Assembly: GCA_002394165.1 (NCBI GenBank)
Contig: DGTA01000057.1
Location: forward strand, 1 to 64,000
Source: Lachnospiraceae bacterium UBA4348
GTDB taxonomy: Bacteria > Bacillota > Clostridia > Lachnospirales > Lachnospiraceae
Length of the DNA: 64,000 nt
Reading direction: 5' to 3'
In this document: positions 41,647 to 50,400 of the stretch, piece by piece
Position numbering within the stretch: position 1 is the stretch's first letter
Layout of the letters: each line of letters starts with the position of its first letter
Translations under genes and position numbers: made by a program
The notes under the pieces: model-generated
Databases searched by the model: none
What the model was told of the DNA's origin: nothing
What the model saw: the letters and a program-made list of their open reading frames with translations, nothing else

Positions 41647-42699
41647 ATGAAAAAGGGAATTGCAGGTATGGCAGCGATGTTCCTGACGGTTGCTGCGGCG
41701 GTGGTGATGGTGCCTGCCGAAGCTTCTCTGGCAGGAGAAGGGGCAGCGCAGGGGGAGCCGGTGCCGGTGAAGGTTCTGCTGCTTCCCAAATTTGAAGTGG
41801 ACAATATGGCCGGCGATTTTCCCGGTGAGGCACAGTATTATTATGAACATTACCTGACCGGGGCGGAGGAATATGAGATCCCGGACGGCGGGGAAGATTC
41901 CTGTCTTTATTATAAGGATGGTGTCGCTCTTTATGTGCTGGGTATGGGGAAGGTCAACTCCGCTGTGGGCACCATGGCGGTCCTCACCGACAGCCGCTTT
42001 GATTTTTCACAGGCCTATATCATCTCGACAGGCTGCGCCGGATCCTCCGTCGGGACGACGGTCATGGGCGATGTCTTTGTCATCACGGCGGCGGTGGATT
42101 ATGATCTGGGCCATCACGCGGATGGACGTGAGCTGGCTGATCCGGAGGGGACGACCTGGTTTCATGACTCCGATTATGATTCTTCGGGGGCGGTCATCCT
42201 TGATCAGGAGCTGATGGATAAGGTATACGCACTGGTGAAGGATACGCCCCTCGAGACGACGGAGAAGACCCGGAATTTCATGAAGTACGCTTTTGACGGC
42301 GAGGACTGGGCACTGCGCGACCCCATGGTGCTGCGGGGGACCACGGTAAGCGGCGACAATTACTGGAAGGGCGTGCACGGACATGAAAACGCGGTGCTCA
42401 TGGCACAGACCTATCAATGCCCGGATCCCTATGCGCTGACGGAGATGGAGGATGTAGCCGTCGCCCTGGCGGCGCGGCGGATGGGGATGCTTGAGAGGAT
42501 GATCATCATCCGTGACAGTGTGAATATGGATGTGTTCATGCCCGGGGTCACCCCGGAGAGCCTGTGGGGAGAGAGCGGAACGCCGGACCTTGCGCAGGAG
42601 GGAAGTGTGGAAGCGGCCGATATTTTCGCGACCGCCATGAAGAATAATTTCGAGGTGGGGCGGATCATTATTGACAGCATCCTTGAAGGAAGCTTATGA
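41647..42699 (+). CDS. Secreted purine nucleoside permease (NUP)-like protein
   Basis: 350 residues. ATG 41647 follows GAGGGA by 6 bases; ATG 41641 abuts it. A signal peptide (KKGIAGMAAMFLTVAAAVVM, cleavage likely after a nearby Ala) precedes a domain with VLGMGKVNSAVGTMAVLTD, ISTGCAGSS and MEDVAVALAARRMGMLER. This matches the purine nucleoside permease family, which shares the nucleoside-phosphorylase fold. It would bind or hydrolyse nucleosides outside the membrane. With the anchored MTA/SAH nucleosidase at 7460 it is the second such protein with export features. Confidence 0.78.
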   Translation: MKKGIAGMAAMFLTVAAAVVMVPAEASLAGEGAAQGEPVPVKVLLLPKFEVDNMAGDFPGEAQYYYEHYLTGAEEYEIPDGGEDSCLYYKDGVALYVLGMGKVNSAVGTMAVLTDSRFDFSQAYIISTGCAGSSVGTTVMGDVFVITAAVDYDLGHHADGRELADPEGTTWFHDSDYDSSGAVILDQELMDKVYALVKDTPLETTEKTRNFMKYAFDGEDWALRDPMVLRGTTVSGDNYWKGVHGHENAVLMAQTYQCPDPYALTEMEDVAVALAARRMGMLERMIIIRDSVNMDVFMPGVTPESLWGESGTPDLAQEGSVEAADIFATAMKNNFEVGRIIIDSILEGSL

Positions 42700-42734
42700 T
42701 GATATTGTAATCTTTTAAATTTTCCTTTGATTTT

Positions 42735-42765
42735 TTGTGGATGTTTTGATGCGGCTGCGTATAAT
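42735..42765 (+). promoter_or_regulatory. Candidate promoter for SH3 leader protein 2
   Basis: TTGTGG (42735-42740) and TATAAT (42760-42765) with a 19-base spacer, 90 bases before the ATG at 42856. The -10 is perfect; the spacer is long. Confidence 0.4.
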
Positions 42766-42855
42766 ACATCAGAACGACAAAAGAACCTGCAAAAGACAAG
42801 CGCAGGGGTCGTCGGGAAAAGAAAAAACCAATTATCAAAAATGGAGGATAAAAAA

Positions 42856-43164
42856 ATGATGGAAGATATCAAGAAAATCAATGATCAGGCACTTGAGGAT
42901 GTTACCGGCGGTACCGTTGGTTATCAGGGACAGTGGATGACAGTCCGCAATCTGTCGGACGGCTATCTGGCAATCAGGACAGCTCCGGCTTTCCAGTATG
43001 AGAACGAGATCAACCACATCGGTCTTTACAACGGTGAGCAGGTTCAGATCGCCGGCCAGCCGGTTCAGGGCTCCGGCATCAACGGCACAAAAGCCACCTA
43101 CGCATATGTCTATGCTCCCAAGTTCGGCTGCTACGGCTATGTGAACGCTTACTACCTTGGCTGA
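42856..43164 (+). CDS. Double-glycine leader protein with SH3-like domain (copy 2)
   Basis: 102 residues from ATG 42856 (GGAGG about 10 bases upstream); a longer ORF back to 42727 lacks an SD. The leader MMEDIKKINDQALEDVTGG ends in Gly-Gly like that of the paralogue at 26184. The mature part (SDGYLAIRTAPAFQYENEIN, ATYAYVYAPKFGCYGYVNAY) is an SH3-like domain with a Cys near the end. Probably exported and cell-wall directed. A bidirectional terminator follows. Confidence 0.72.
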   Translation: MMEDIKKINDQALEDVTGGTVGYQGQWMTVRNLSDGYLAIRTAPAFQYENEINHIGLYNGEQVQIAGQPVQGSGINGTKATYAYVYAPKFGCYGYVNAYYLG

Positions 43165-43202
43165 TCCTGAAGGATCCTGGTATAAACAGAATAATAATTG
43201 AA

Positions 43203-43240
43203 AAAAGAGGCCGCGGCACTTAGGTGCTGCGGCCTTTGTC
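43203..43240. terminator. Bidirectional terminator
   Basis: AGGCCGCGGCAC-TTAGGT-GCTGCGGCCT with TTTG on one side and six A (T on the minus strand) on the other. It serves SH3 protein 2 (+) and the convergent DMT gene (-), whose stop codon lies in the loop. Confidence 0.75.
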
Positions 43241-44113
43241 ATGACCGGCTTTTTGCGGGGCCTTTTGTCCGGACTCTTCCAGGCAGCAGGACAGAACCAC
43301 CGCCCCGATGATAACAGCCGCCCCGCACACTTCTCTGGCAGTGGGTGCCTGCCCCAGAAGGATCCAGGCAAAGAAAATGGCATAAACGGTCTCCATGGAG
43401 GAGATGATCCCGGCCAGCTGCGCGCTCAGATGCCGGAGACCGGTGATAAACAGCGTGTGGGCAATCGCAGTCATCACAACGCCGAGGAGGAGCAGCAGGC
43501 CGATATCCGCCGCGGACGGAGACAGTTCTGCTCCCAGCACGACCGGCAGCAGGAGGATGGCAGCTGCCGCCTGCTCATAAAAGGCGGTCTTCGTACCGCC
43601 GCAGCTGGTGACAAGACTTTTGTTCATCAGCGTCAGCACGGCATAGGCGAGGGAAGAAATCATGCCGATGACAATGCCCTGGAAATACCGGTCTTCTAAA
43701 GTAAATGCCGGGATCGTGATCACAACGCCGGCCAGGACGGCCAGCGCTGTCAGCACGTCAGCGGCACGGGGCTTTTTGTGGGAGAGGGCCGGCTCCAGGA
43801 AGGTGACGAACAGCGGAAACGAGGAAAACGTGATCGTCCCGATCGCAACGCCTGAACGCCGGACGGATTCCATAAAAGCCCACCAGTGCAGCGCCAGGAC
43901 AGCGCCCGCCAGGATCAGCTTAAGAAGTTCCACCCTTGAACGGACTTTGAACGGCATCCGCCGGATCAGCATGTAAAGTCCTAAGGTGACGGAAGAAAAC
44001 AGGACCCGGCCAAAGGTTATTCCCGAGGCGGGCAGGCTGATCCATCTGGCGAACAGGCCGGCCAGGCCGAACAGCAGGACGGCGATGTTGACCGGGAGGA
44101 TGGCTTTTTTCAC
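43220..44113 (-). CDS. EamA/DMT-family transporter
   Basis: 297 residues, ten hydrophobic helices in two EamA repeats; the second contains YAVLTLMNKSLV, and the protein ends in GAVVLSCCLEESGQK. Start is GTG at 44113 with AAAGGA upstream. The family exports or imports small metabolites such as amino acids; the substrate is unknown. It lies 24 bases downstream of the nitroreductase gene on the same strand. Confidence 0.9.
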   Translation of the reverse strand: MKKAILPVNIAVLLFGLAGLFARWISLPASGITFGRVLFSSVTLGLYMLIRRMPFKVRSRVELLKLILAGAVLALHWWAFMESVRRSGVAIGTITFSSFPLFVTFLEPALSHKKPRAADVLTALAVLAGVVITIPAFTLEDRYFQGIVIGMISSLAYAVLTLMNKSLVTSCGGTKTAFYEQAAAAILLLPVVLGAELSPSAADIGLLLLLGVVMTAIAHTLFITGLRHLSAQLAGIISSMETVYAIFFAWILLGQAPTAREVCGAAVIIGAVVLSCCLEESGQKAPQKAGHDKGRST

Positions 44114-44137
44114 GGAAACAGTTCCTTTCTGCGCCTT

Positions 44138-44713
44138 TTACAGGATGATGTCCTCCAGGGCCCGCTTGGGCACATAGTGGACATCGTTTTCATCGCGGTA
44201 GTAGTTGACGGCGCCGTCTTTGACGTCCGTGAGGACCACTTCTTCATCCGGCTTCCCGATCGCGACGACCAGAATGGGCTCAATACCTTCTCCAAGCTTA
44301 AGGGTCTCGATGAAGGCGCTTTTCTGGAAGCTGCCGATCATACAGCCGCCCAGGCCCATCTCCGTGGCGGCCAGAAGGATCGACTGGGCGGTGACACCGA
44401 CATCGCGGATAAACAGCGGGCGGTTGTCATTGATGTTCATGTCCTGGCAGATCACGATGAAGGCGGTCGGCTCCTTCCCGGGATGGGGAAGGGTCAGCTG
44501 CGGCAGTTTTCTCGCCCAGATCGTGGCTTTCTGAAGCTCATCGACTGTCTCTTCCTCGTATGCCAGCGCGAACTTCAGCGGCTGCTGGTTCATGGAGGAG
44601 GCGGACAGCCTTGCGCAGTCGACCATCTCCAGCAATTCTTCTCTTGTTACTTTTCTTGTGTGGTCGTACCCGCGATAGCTGCGGTTTTTGATGATCAGTT
44701 CTTTTAATTTCAT
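44138..44713 (-). CDS. Nitroreductase family protein
   Basis: 191 residues from ATG 44713 (GGGAGG 6 bases upstream). FMN-binding motifs: IIKNRSYRGYDHTRKVTREE, SASSMNQQPLKFALA and TEMGLGGCMIGSFQ. It would reduce quinones, nitro compounds or flavin with NAD(P)H. It is intact, unlike the nitroreductase broken at 9746. Confidence 0.9.
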   Translation of the reverse strand: MKLKELIIKNRSYRGYDHTRKVTREELLEMVDCARLSASSMNQQPLKFALAYEEETVDELQKATIWARKLPQLTLPHPGKEPTAFIVICQDMNINDNRPLFIRDVGVTAQSILLAATEMGLGGCMIGSFQKSAFIETLKLGEGIEPILVVAIGKPDEEVVLTDVKDGAVNYYRDENDVHYVPKRALEDIIL

Positions 44714-44942
44714 AGATACCTCCCGAATTGAATGCGCGCCGTGCACGCGATAAAAGCTGCCGTGTCCGGTTCCGGATCTATTTTACCATCCGGCGGTTCC
44801 AGGCACAATTATTAAAGAACCATAAAGCCCTCTTCCGGTTCATTGCGCTTGAAAAGAAAACGTGCTATTCTTTTCGCAGAAAGTGTGCCGTACCTGCCGG
44901 GCGGCAGCATTTGAGTATAAATGCCGAAAGGAGATTGGAAAC

Positions 44943-45281
44943 ATGTTTGGCGGTATTTTTGGAAGATTTTTAGCGCTGATATTTGCTTTTTCGATGGGTG
45001 TCAGTTTTGCCTCGGAGCAGCCGGCGACAGATTCGGAGTTGAAGCAGAAGGTACAGCAGCACATGGATGTGATCGCGGATGAATCGGCGGCGATCGTGGA
45101 TGATGTAATCGACGAAGCCCGCAAGGATGAGCGTGTGCAGAAGGCGGAAGAATTCGCCAATGATGTCAATGAGATCGTCGGCAATACGAAGCAGGATATC
45201 AAAGATCACTTCGGTCCGGAGGAGGAGACGGAGGATCTGTCCGAGGCCGTCGGTCTTGAAGAGGCTACGGAAGGCATCTGA
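44943..45281 (+). CDS. Small exported protein with acidic helical tail
   Basis: 112 residues; SD AAAGGAG before ATG 44943. The N-terminus (MFGGIFGRFLALIFAFSMGV) is a signal peptide or membrane anchor ending near SFASEQ. The rest is a highly charged amphipathic helix region (ATDSELKQKVQQHMDVIADE and similar) that could be a coiled coil. No family recognised. A terminator follows. Confidence 0.6.
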   Translation: MFGGIFGRFLALIFAFSMGVSFASEQPATDSELKQKVQQHMDVIADESAAIVDDVIDEARKDERVQKAEEFANDVNEIVGNTKQDIKDHFGPEEETEDLSEAVGLEEATEGI

Positions 45282-45324
45282 TCCGCGGCTTGGCGACAGG
45301 AACATGCTTTTGTTTTGATCAGTC

Positions 45325-45353
45325 ACTGCCCGGTGTTTTCCGGGCAGTTTTTA
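45325..45353 (+). terminator. Intrinsic terminator
   Basis: CTGCCCGG-TGTTTT-CCGGGCAG followed by five T. Confidence 0.9.
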
Positions 45354-45425
45354 CGTTTCACAGGATAATTGATTATTGAAAGGGAGAGACACAGCCGGGG
45401 CAGCCCGAAGCTGTGCAGACGACCT

Positions 45426-48224
45426 ATGCTGACGATCGATCAAGTTTACAAGGAGTACCGGACCGGCACACTGGTGCAGAAAGCGCTGGACGGAGTCTCC
45501 ATCTCTTTCAGAGAACGGGAGTTTGTGGCCATTCTTGGGCCGAGCGGTTCCGGAAAAACGACGCTGCTCAATGTGATCGGCGGACTGGACCGCTATGACA
45601 GCGGTGAGATGACCTTCAACTCCGTTCCGACCAGCAGCTACGGAAACCGGGAGTGGGATACATATCGAAATCATACGATCGGTTTTATCTTCCAGAGCTA
45701 CAACCTGATCCCCCACCAGAGCATCCTCTCGAACGTGGAGCTTGCGCTGACGCTGGCAGGCGTAAAGAAGGAGGAGCGGCTGAAGAGGGCTAAGGAAGCG
45801 CTGGACAGGGTGGGACTCCTCGATCAGGCGTTCAAGAAGCCGATGCAGCTGTCCGGCGGACAGATGCAGAGGGTGGCGATCGCGCGCGCACTGGTCAACC
45901 GCCCGTCCATCCTGCTGGCCGATGAGCCGACGGGAGCCCTCGACTCGGATACCGGCGAGCAGGTGATGAAGCTTCTCAAGGAGGTATCGCAGGACCACCT
46001 GGTCATCATGGTCACGCACAACCCGGATCTGGCCAGGCGCTACGCGACAAGGATCGTCCAGCTGCGGGACGGGAAGATCACGGACGACTCCGATCCGTAC
46101 GAGCCCGATGAGGAAAAGCCCGCCGAAAAGAGTGGCATGCCGGGGCGGAAAAGCTCCATGTCATTTCTGACGGCTCTCTCCCTGTCTGTCTCAAACCTGC
46201 TCTCCAAGAAGGCGCGCACTATTCTGGTGGCGTTTGCCGCGTCGATCGGGATCGTCGGGATCGCGCTGATCCTTTCGCTCTCAAACGGGGCGAACGCGTA
46301 TATACACCAGATGGAGAGGGATTCCCTGAGCCAGTATCCCATCGAGATCACCAGCTCGTCCTTCTCTATGGAGGAGACGATGATGACGTTCGCCGCCATG
46401 CGGCAGAGTGCCGCCTCCACGGACGGGGACGGGATCACCGAACAGCAGATGATGGGCGGGATGCTCTCCTCGGCGAGCATCAACGACCTGGCTTCCCTGA
46501 AGCGCTGGTTCGACAGCGGCTACAGCGGGATGGAGGAGTACACGCGCGGGATCGATTACAGCTACGGGATCAGCCCGCAGATCTACCGCCTGCAGGAGGA
46601 CGGGTACCGTCAGGTGAACCCGGACCAGACGATGGCGGCGTTCGGCGTGAGTATGGATGACGCGCTGACCGGCGCCATGAGCGGATACAGCTTCAACGAA
46701 ATGTTCCTGCCCCTGCCGGACAATCGGGCCCTGTATGAGGGGGATTACGACCTGCTGGCCGGCTCGTGGCCGAAGAAGGACACGGACCTGGTCCTGGTGC
46801 TGTCCGGTTCGGGCGGCATCCCGGACTTTATGCTCTACACGATGGGGCTGAAGGATTCCGATGAGCTCAATGAGCAGATCCAGAATGTGGTCGCCGGCAA
46901 CGGCTCCGGGATCAGGAGCGAGGACCTGCAGGACAACCGGGTGTACGATCCCGAGGAGTTCCTCGGCATTTCCTTCAAGCTGCTTCCGGCTTATTCATTG
47001 TTTGAAAAAGATGAGAACGTGGGGCTCTGGCTGGATCAGTCCGGCAACGAGAAGAAAGTCCTGAAGCTGCTTGAAAAAGCGGAGGATATGAATATCGTCG
47101 GCGTGGTGCGCCCTTCGGAGGATGTTTCCTTCGGGATCCTGGGGATCGGCCTGGAGTATCAGCCCGGGCTGCTTAAACGCCTGATGCGGGAGGCCGGAGA
47201 GAGTGACGTGGTCCTTGCCCAGAACGCATCGCCCGATGTCAATATCCTGACGGGGACGGCCTTCGGCGAGGATGATTTCTCCTCGATGGACTCTTATCTG
47301 GATATGATCGAGCTGCATCCGGAGCATCTGGACGAGGCGGTCTCCATCCGCTGGGACAGGCTCGGGGAGCTGGAGACGGACGATACGCGCCTGAGCGCCA
47401 AACGCCTGGTGAGGATCACCAGGGAGCTTTCGAGAACCGGAAAATCCCCGACACTCGAGAAGATGTTTGAGGCGGCGCTGCCTCTCATGAAAGACCTGAT
47501 CGAGATCGATGAAGAGAAGATCGGCGACGTCATATCGTTTGCGATGGATGAGAACAGGATGCAGGAGATGTATTCCGCCCGCGCCGCTGCCCAGAGCGCG
47601 ACCTTAAGCGGAAACCTGACCCGGTTCGGGTACGCCGATGAAGAGACGCCCATGAGGGTGACCATCTATCCGAGTGATTTTGACAGCAAGAGCGAGGTGA
47701 TCCGCCTGCTCGACGCCTACAACGAGGCGGTGAAGGAAGAAGGATATGAAGAGAAGGTGATCTCCTACACGGACTATGTCGGTGCGCTGATGTCTTCCGT
47801 AACGACGATCATCGATGTGATCACCTACGTGCTGATCGCATTCGTGGCCGTCTCCCTGGTGGTGTCTTCGATCATGATCGGGATCATCACCTATATCTCC
47901 GTCCTGGAGAGGCGCAAGGAGATCGGCATACTGCGTGCGATGGGCGCTTCGCGCTACAACATTACGCAGGTGTTCAACGCGGAGACCTTTATTATCGGGC
48001 TGCTGTCAGGCGCCTTCGGCATGGGTATCACCCTGGCGGCGCTGGTCCCGATCAATATTGTGATCCAGAAGCTGGCAGAGCAGCGGCATATCCGCGCCTT
48101 CCTGCCGCCCGGAGCCGGAGCGGTGCTGATCGTCCTTTGCATCGTCCTGACGTTTATCGGCGGGTTCATTCCGTCCAGGCAGGCGGCCAGGCAGGATCCG
48201 GTAGCAGCGCTTCGAAGCGAATGA
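45426..48224 (+). CDS. MacB-like ABC ATPase-permease fusion
   Basis: 932 residues. Residues 1-~225 are an ABC ATPase of the LolD/MacB class: GPSGSGKTTLLN, LSGGQMQRVAIARAL and ADEPTGALDSDTGEQ. A membrane helix near residue 265 is followed by a ~500-residue extracytoplasmic region. Then come three FtsX helices (DVITYVLIAFVAVSLVVSSI; RKEIGILRAMGASRYNITQV). MacB-type proteins are mechanotransmitters that move peptides, lipids or antibiotics. The ATG at 45426 fits the domain start but has no good SD; a TTG at 45369 in frame is an alternative. The cargo is unknown. Confidence 0.88.
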   Translation: MLTIDQVYKEYRTGTLVQKALDGVSISFREREFVAILGPSGSGKTTLLNVIGGLDRYDSGEMTFNSVPTSSYGNREWDTYRNHTIGFIFQSYNLIPHQSILSNVELALTLAGVKKEERLKRAKEALDRVGLLDQAFKKPMQLSGGQMQRVAIARALVNRPSILLADEPTGALDSDTGEQVMKLLKEVSQDHLVIMVTHNPDLARRYATRIVQLRDGKITDDSDPYEPDEEKPAEKSGMPGRKSSMSFLTALSLSVSNLLSKKARTILVAFAASIGIVGIALILSLSNGANAYIHQMERDSLSQYPIEITSSSFSMEETMMTFAAMRQSAASTDGDGITEQQMMGGMLSSASINDLASLKRWFDSGYSGMEEYTRGIDYSYGISPQIYRLQEDGYRQVNPDQTMAAFGVSMDDALTGAMSGYSFNEMFLPLPDNRALYEGDYDLLAGSWPKKDTDLVLVLSGSGGIPDFMLYTMGLKDSDELNEQIQNVVAGNGSGIRSEDLQDNRVYDPEEFLGISFKLLPAYSLFEKDENVGLWLDQSGNEKKVLKLLEKAEDMNIVGVVRPSEDVSFGILGIGLEYQPGLLKRLMREAGESDVVLAQNASPDVNILTGTAFGEDDFSSMDSYLDMIELHPEHLDEAVSIRWDRLGELETDDTRLSAKRLVRITRELSRTGKSPTLEKMFEAALPLMKDLIEIDEEKIGDVISFAMDENRMQEMYSARAAAQSATLSGNLTRFGYADEETPMRVTIYPSDFDSKSEVIRLLDAYNEAVKEEGYEEKVISYTDYVGALMSSVTTIIDVITYVLIAFVAVSLVVSSIMIGIITYISVLERRKEIGILRAMGASRYNITQVFNAETFIIGLLSGAFGMGITLAALVPINIVIQKLAEQRHIRAFLPPGAGAVLIVLCIVLTFIGGFIPSRQAARQDPVAALRSE

Positions 48225-48227
48225 ATG

Positions 48228-48280
48228 TGAGTGAGACAGTGAGTCAGGGTGAGTCAGGAGATACGTCCCCTGACTTACTC
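48228..48280. repeat. Dispersed repeat family C, copy 2
   Basis: GTGAGTGAGACAGTGAGTCA, then GAGTCAGGAGATACGTCCCC and TGACTTACTC. It shares the 20-base core with the copy at 26112-26176, one base differing (ATACA/ATACG). It lies between the convergent ABC and HAD genes. Confidence 0.8.
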
Positions 48281-48296
48281 TGCCCGCTGACCGAAG

Positions 48297-48791
48297 TCAT
48301 TTCGGGGCGCCGGAGCGGATCTTTTCCTCAATGGCCCGGATCTCCCGGGCCTTGGCCAGCAGCTTCCGGGCCCAATTCTCATCCGGTTCGCACACATTGA
48401 AAGTGCGGAACCCCATGGACCGGCCGTAGTCATGGATCACCTGCTCATCATCGACGTGAAGCGAGATCCGGTAGAACTGGGGCATTTTCTGGGGAAGGCG
48501 CGCCGGATGGCCCTTCTGGACCTCCTTCAGGTGGCGCTGTGCGTTGACGATCTGGTCAAAGCGGACGCCGTAATGACGGAACAGACCGCGGATATAGGCT
48601 GCCGACCGGAAGGAGGAGGTATAGACCCATACCTCAAACCCCTCCTGCTGGAGCGTATGGATCAGGTCCACAGTTCCCTTTCGAAGCCGCTCACGGTAGA
48701 TCCGGTCAAAAGGAAAGGAAGGGGGATCTTCAATGTCGAAGCTTCTCGGATCAACGAATAAAACTTCATCCAGATCAAAAGAAATGCGCAT
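48297..48791 (-). CDS. HAD-like hydrolase
   Basis: 164 residues. The HAD motif I appears as ISFDLDEVLF (Glu follows the second Asp), motif II as YTSSFR and a late acidic motif as HVDDEQVIHDYG. This suggests a small phosphatase-like protein, perhaps 5'-nucleotidase-related. SD GAGG. The position of the acidic residues makes it a less standard HAD, so activity is uncertain. Confidence 0.75.
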   Translation of the reverse strand: MRISFDLDEVLFVDPRSFDIEDPPSFPFDRIYRERLRKGTVDLIHTLQQEGFEVWVYTSSFRSAAYIRGLFRHYGVRFDQIVNAQRHLKEVQKGHPARLPQKMPQFYRISLHVDDEQVIHDYGRSMGFRTFNVCEPDENWARKLLAKAREIRAIEEKIRSGAPK

Positions 48792-48863
48792 ACTGCCACC
48801 TCAGGGAATATATCTAACGCCATCTTAATTCATTTTACCGCCCTTTTCAGGCAGTGTCAAAAA

Positions 48864-48915
48864 GAGGGGTCTGACCCTTTTCGCGCTTCAACGCGCGAAA
48901 AGGGTCAGACCCCTC
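48864..48915. repeat. Dispersed repeat family A, copy 5 (full inverted form)
   Basis: The most complete copy: two perfect 23-base arms (48864-48886 and 48893-48915) built from GAGGGGTCTGACCCTTTTCG plus CGC around the loop TTCAAC. It lies in the 271-base gap between the HAD and secreted-protein genes; the rest of that gap (48916-49062) holds an A/T-rich stretch just before the SD and no gene. Confidence 0.9.
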
Positions 48916-49062
48916 CCCGGAAACCCGCGTGCTGTGTGGATTTTTCCGCCGTCTTTCGTATATTTTAGCAGATGACTGAAGTGACCGGTCGTCGATAGAT
49001 TTAGAAAAAAGGAAATAAACGAAAACAATCCTGAGAATATGAAAAATAAGGAGGATAGAATA

Positions 49063-50004
49063 ATGAAGATCATAAAAATGATTACATGCGGACTGATGAC
49101 AGCAGTAGTTCTTGCGATGTCTGCCTGCGCTTTTAATTCTTTTGCGGAGGAGACGGTTACGGAGGCAGGGCCCCGGGAGGGCGAGTATATCATGCTTGAG
49201 AATGAGGGCCTGAAGCTGCCGGTTCCGGCTGAATTTCAGGATACGGTGGTGACCGAGATCCCGGAGAAGGGTGAGAGGAACGTTCTGTTTTCCGCCTCGG
49301 AAAAAGCCTCCATCGATGCGGCTGAGGCAAACGGGGAAAACACGGACGGTGCCGGATGGCTCTTCTCCATCCGTATGACTGACCAGGCCGGGCTCGATGA
49401 GATGCGCACCGGCGACATGTTCGGTGAAAGGCCTTTTGCGAAGGATGAAAACGGCAACATTTACGTGCTCTGCCTGCCGACGGATGTGAGGATGGTGCGT
49501 GAGAACTATGACAACATGGAAGCTGAGCTCAAGGATTTTGAGGTCCTTACCCAGTGGGCGAGCGAGACGGTTCCCGAAATGTTTATCGAAGAGAACGGCC
49601 TGACGCCCCTCGCTGTGACCAACACCGACCTGGATATCACGCTGGCGAGGATCGCCTTTGTTCCGGAGACGAAATACATCTTAAGCACCACGCAGTACGG
49701 AGAGCTTGAGCCGAAGGATGCCGATGCGGCTCCCTTCCTTGAAAAGCTGATGAACGATGTGACCTTTGTTCCGGCAAACGATGCTGAGGCTCCGGACGGA
49801 GAATACGTCGTGCTGCGCATCCCGGGGGAGAACGTCCGGTTCGATTTCTTCAGCAACGACAGCGAGAACCTGGTCCGCGAGGTCTGGGAAGAGCTCGGCG
49901 ATGAAGCTCTGTACCGCGCAGAGTTTAAGGATGGGACTTCTTCCGTGACAAAGATCATGCAGGAGTGGTATGATGCGCTGGCCAAAGCCAACGGAAAAGA
50001 GTGA
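49063..50004 (+). CDS. Secreted protein of unknown function
   Basis: 313 residues; SD AAGGAGG 8 bases upstream. The signal region (MKIIKMITCGLMTAVVLAMS, then ACAFNSFAEE) could be a lipoprotein signal (weak lipobox MSAC) or be cut by signal peptidase I after FA. Two similar modules follow, each with a block of the type EYIMLENEGLKLPVPAEFQD or EYVVLRIPGENVRFDFFSND and each ending in a helical stretch. This suggests an internal duplication. The strand-rich domain recalls the N-terminal domain of the secreted protein at 13848. Function unknown. Confidence 0.72.
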   Translation: MKIIKMITCGLMTAVVLAMSACAFNSFAEETVTEAGPREGEYIMLENEGLKLPVPAEFQDTVVTEIPEKGERNVLFSASEKASIDAAEANGENTDGAGWLFSIRMTDQAGLDEMRTGDMFGERPFAKDENGNIYVLCLPTDVRMVRENYDNMEAELKDFEVLTQWASETVPEMFIEENGLTPLAVTNTDLDITLARIAFVPETKYILSTTQYGELEPKDADAAPFLEKLMNDVTFVPANDAEAPDGEYVVLRIPGENVRFDFFSNDSENLVREVWEELGDEALYRAEFKDGTSSVTKIMQEWYDALAKANGKE

Positions 50005-50017
50005 CCGGCAGGGGGGC

Positions 50018-50395
50018 TGTCGCAATAGATGTTGTATCAGTCCATACTAATCGGTAAAAATCCGGCCTTTTCGGCCGGATTTTTACTATGTCAGACATAT
50101 TTTCTGATGAATCTCTGAATCAAGCGTACTTGAATTAAAGCCGCTCGTCAAACAAGCGCCTTCCTCCAATCGCTGTTTTGAATTGTCAAAATTTATGAAG
50201 CTTTCAATTCAGTCAGGTACTGACCTGTTCGGCCTCCCTGTATCTTAAAATGGAGCTTATTGATGTTATAGGCAATGGCAAGAAGGACACTCTGGGCCAG
50301 TACATTTTCTTTTCCCCGGTAAAGATATTGGCGGAAATTCATATCCTCTTTTACAACGGCAAAAGGAAAACATTGCAGCAGTGTTTTTTTCGGCG
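50018..50395 (-). mobile_element. Insertion-sequence remnant (transposase C-terminus, IS1182-like)
   Basis: Reading the minus strand from about 50390 down to the stop at 50193 gives an open frame. It contains KEDMNFRQYLYRGKENVLAQ, then VLLAIAYNINKLHFKIQGGR, and ends TGQYLTELKAS. This matches the C-terminus of DDE transposases of the IS1182-like type common in Clostridia. Nothing upstream of this fragment remains. GGGGGCTGTCGCAATAG at 50018 resembles an IS end; GGGGCTGTCGCA also occurs alone at 57620. The remnant abuts the beheaded ROK gene. Confidence 0.6.
50056..50084 (+). terminator. Intrinsic terminator
   Basis: AAAAATCCGGCC-TTTTC-GGCCGGATTTTT, ending the secreted-protein transcript. Confidence 0.9.
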
Positions 50396-50400
50396 CGGAT

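Noticed and set aside
45351..46019. 222-codon minus-strand ORF
   Set aside because: Antisense shadow of the MacB-like ATPase.
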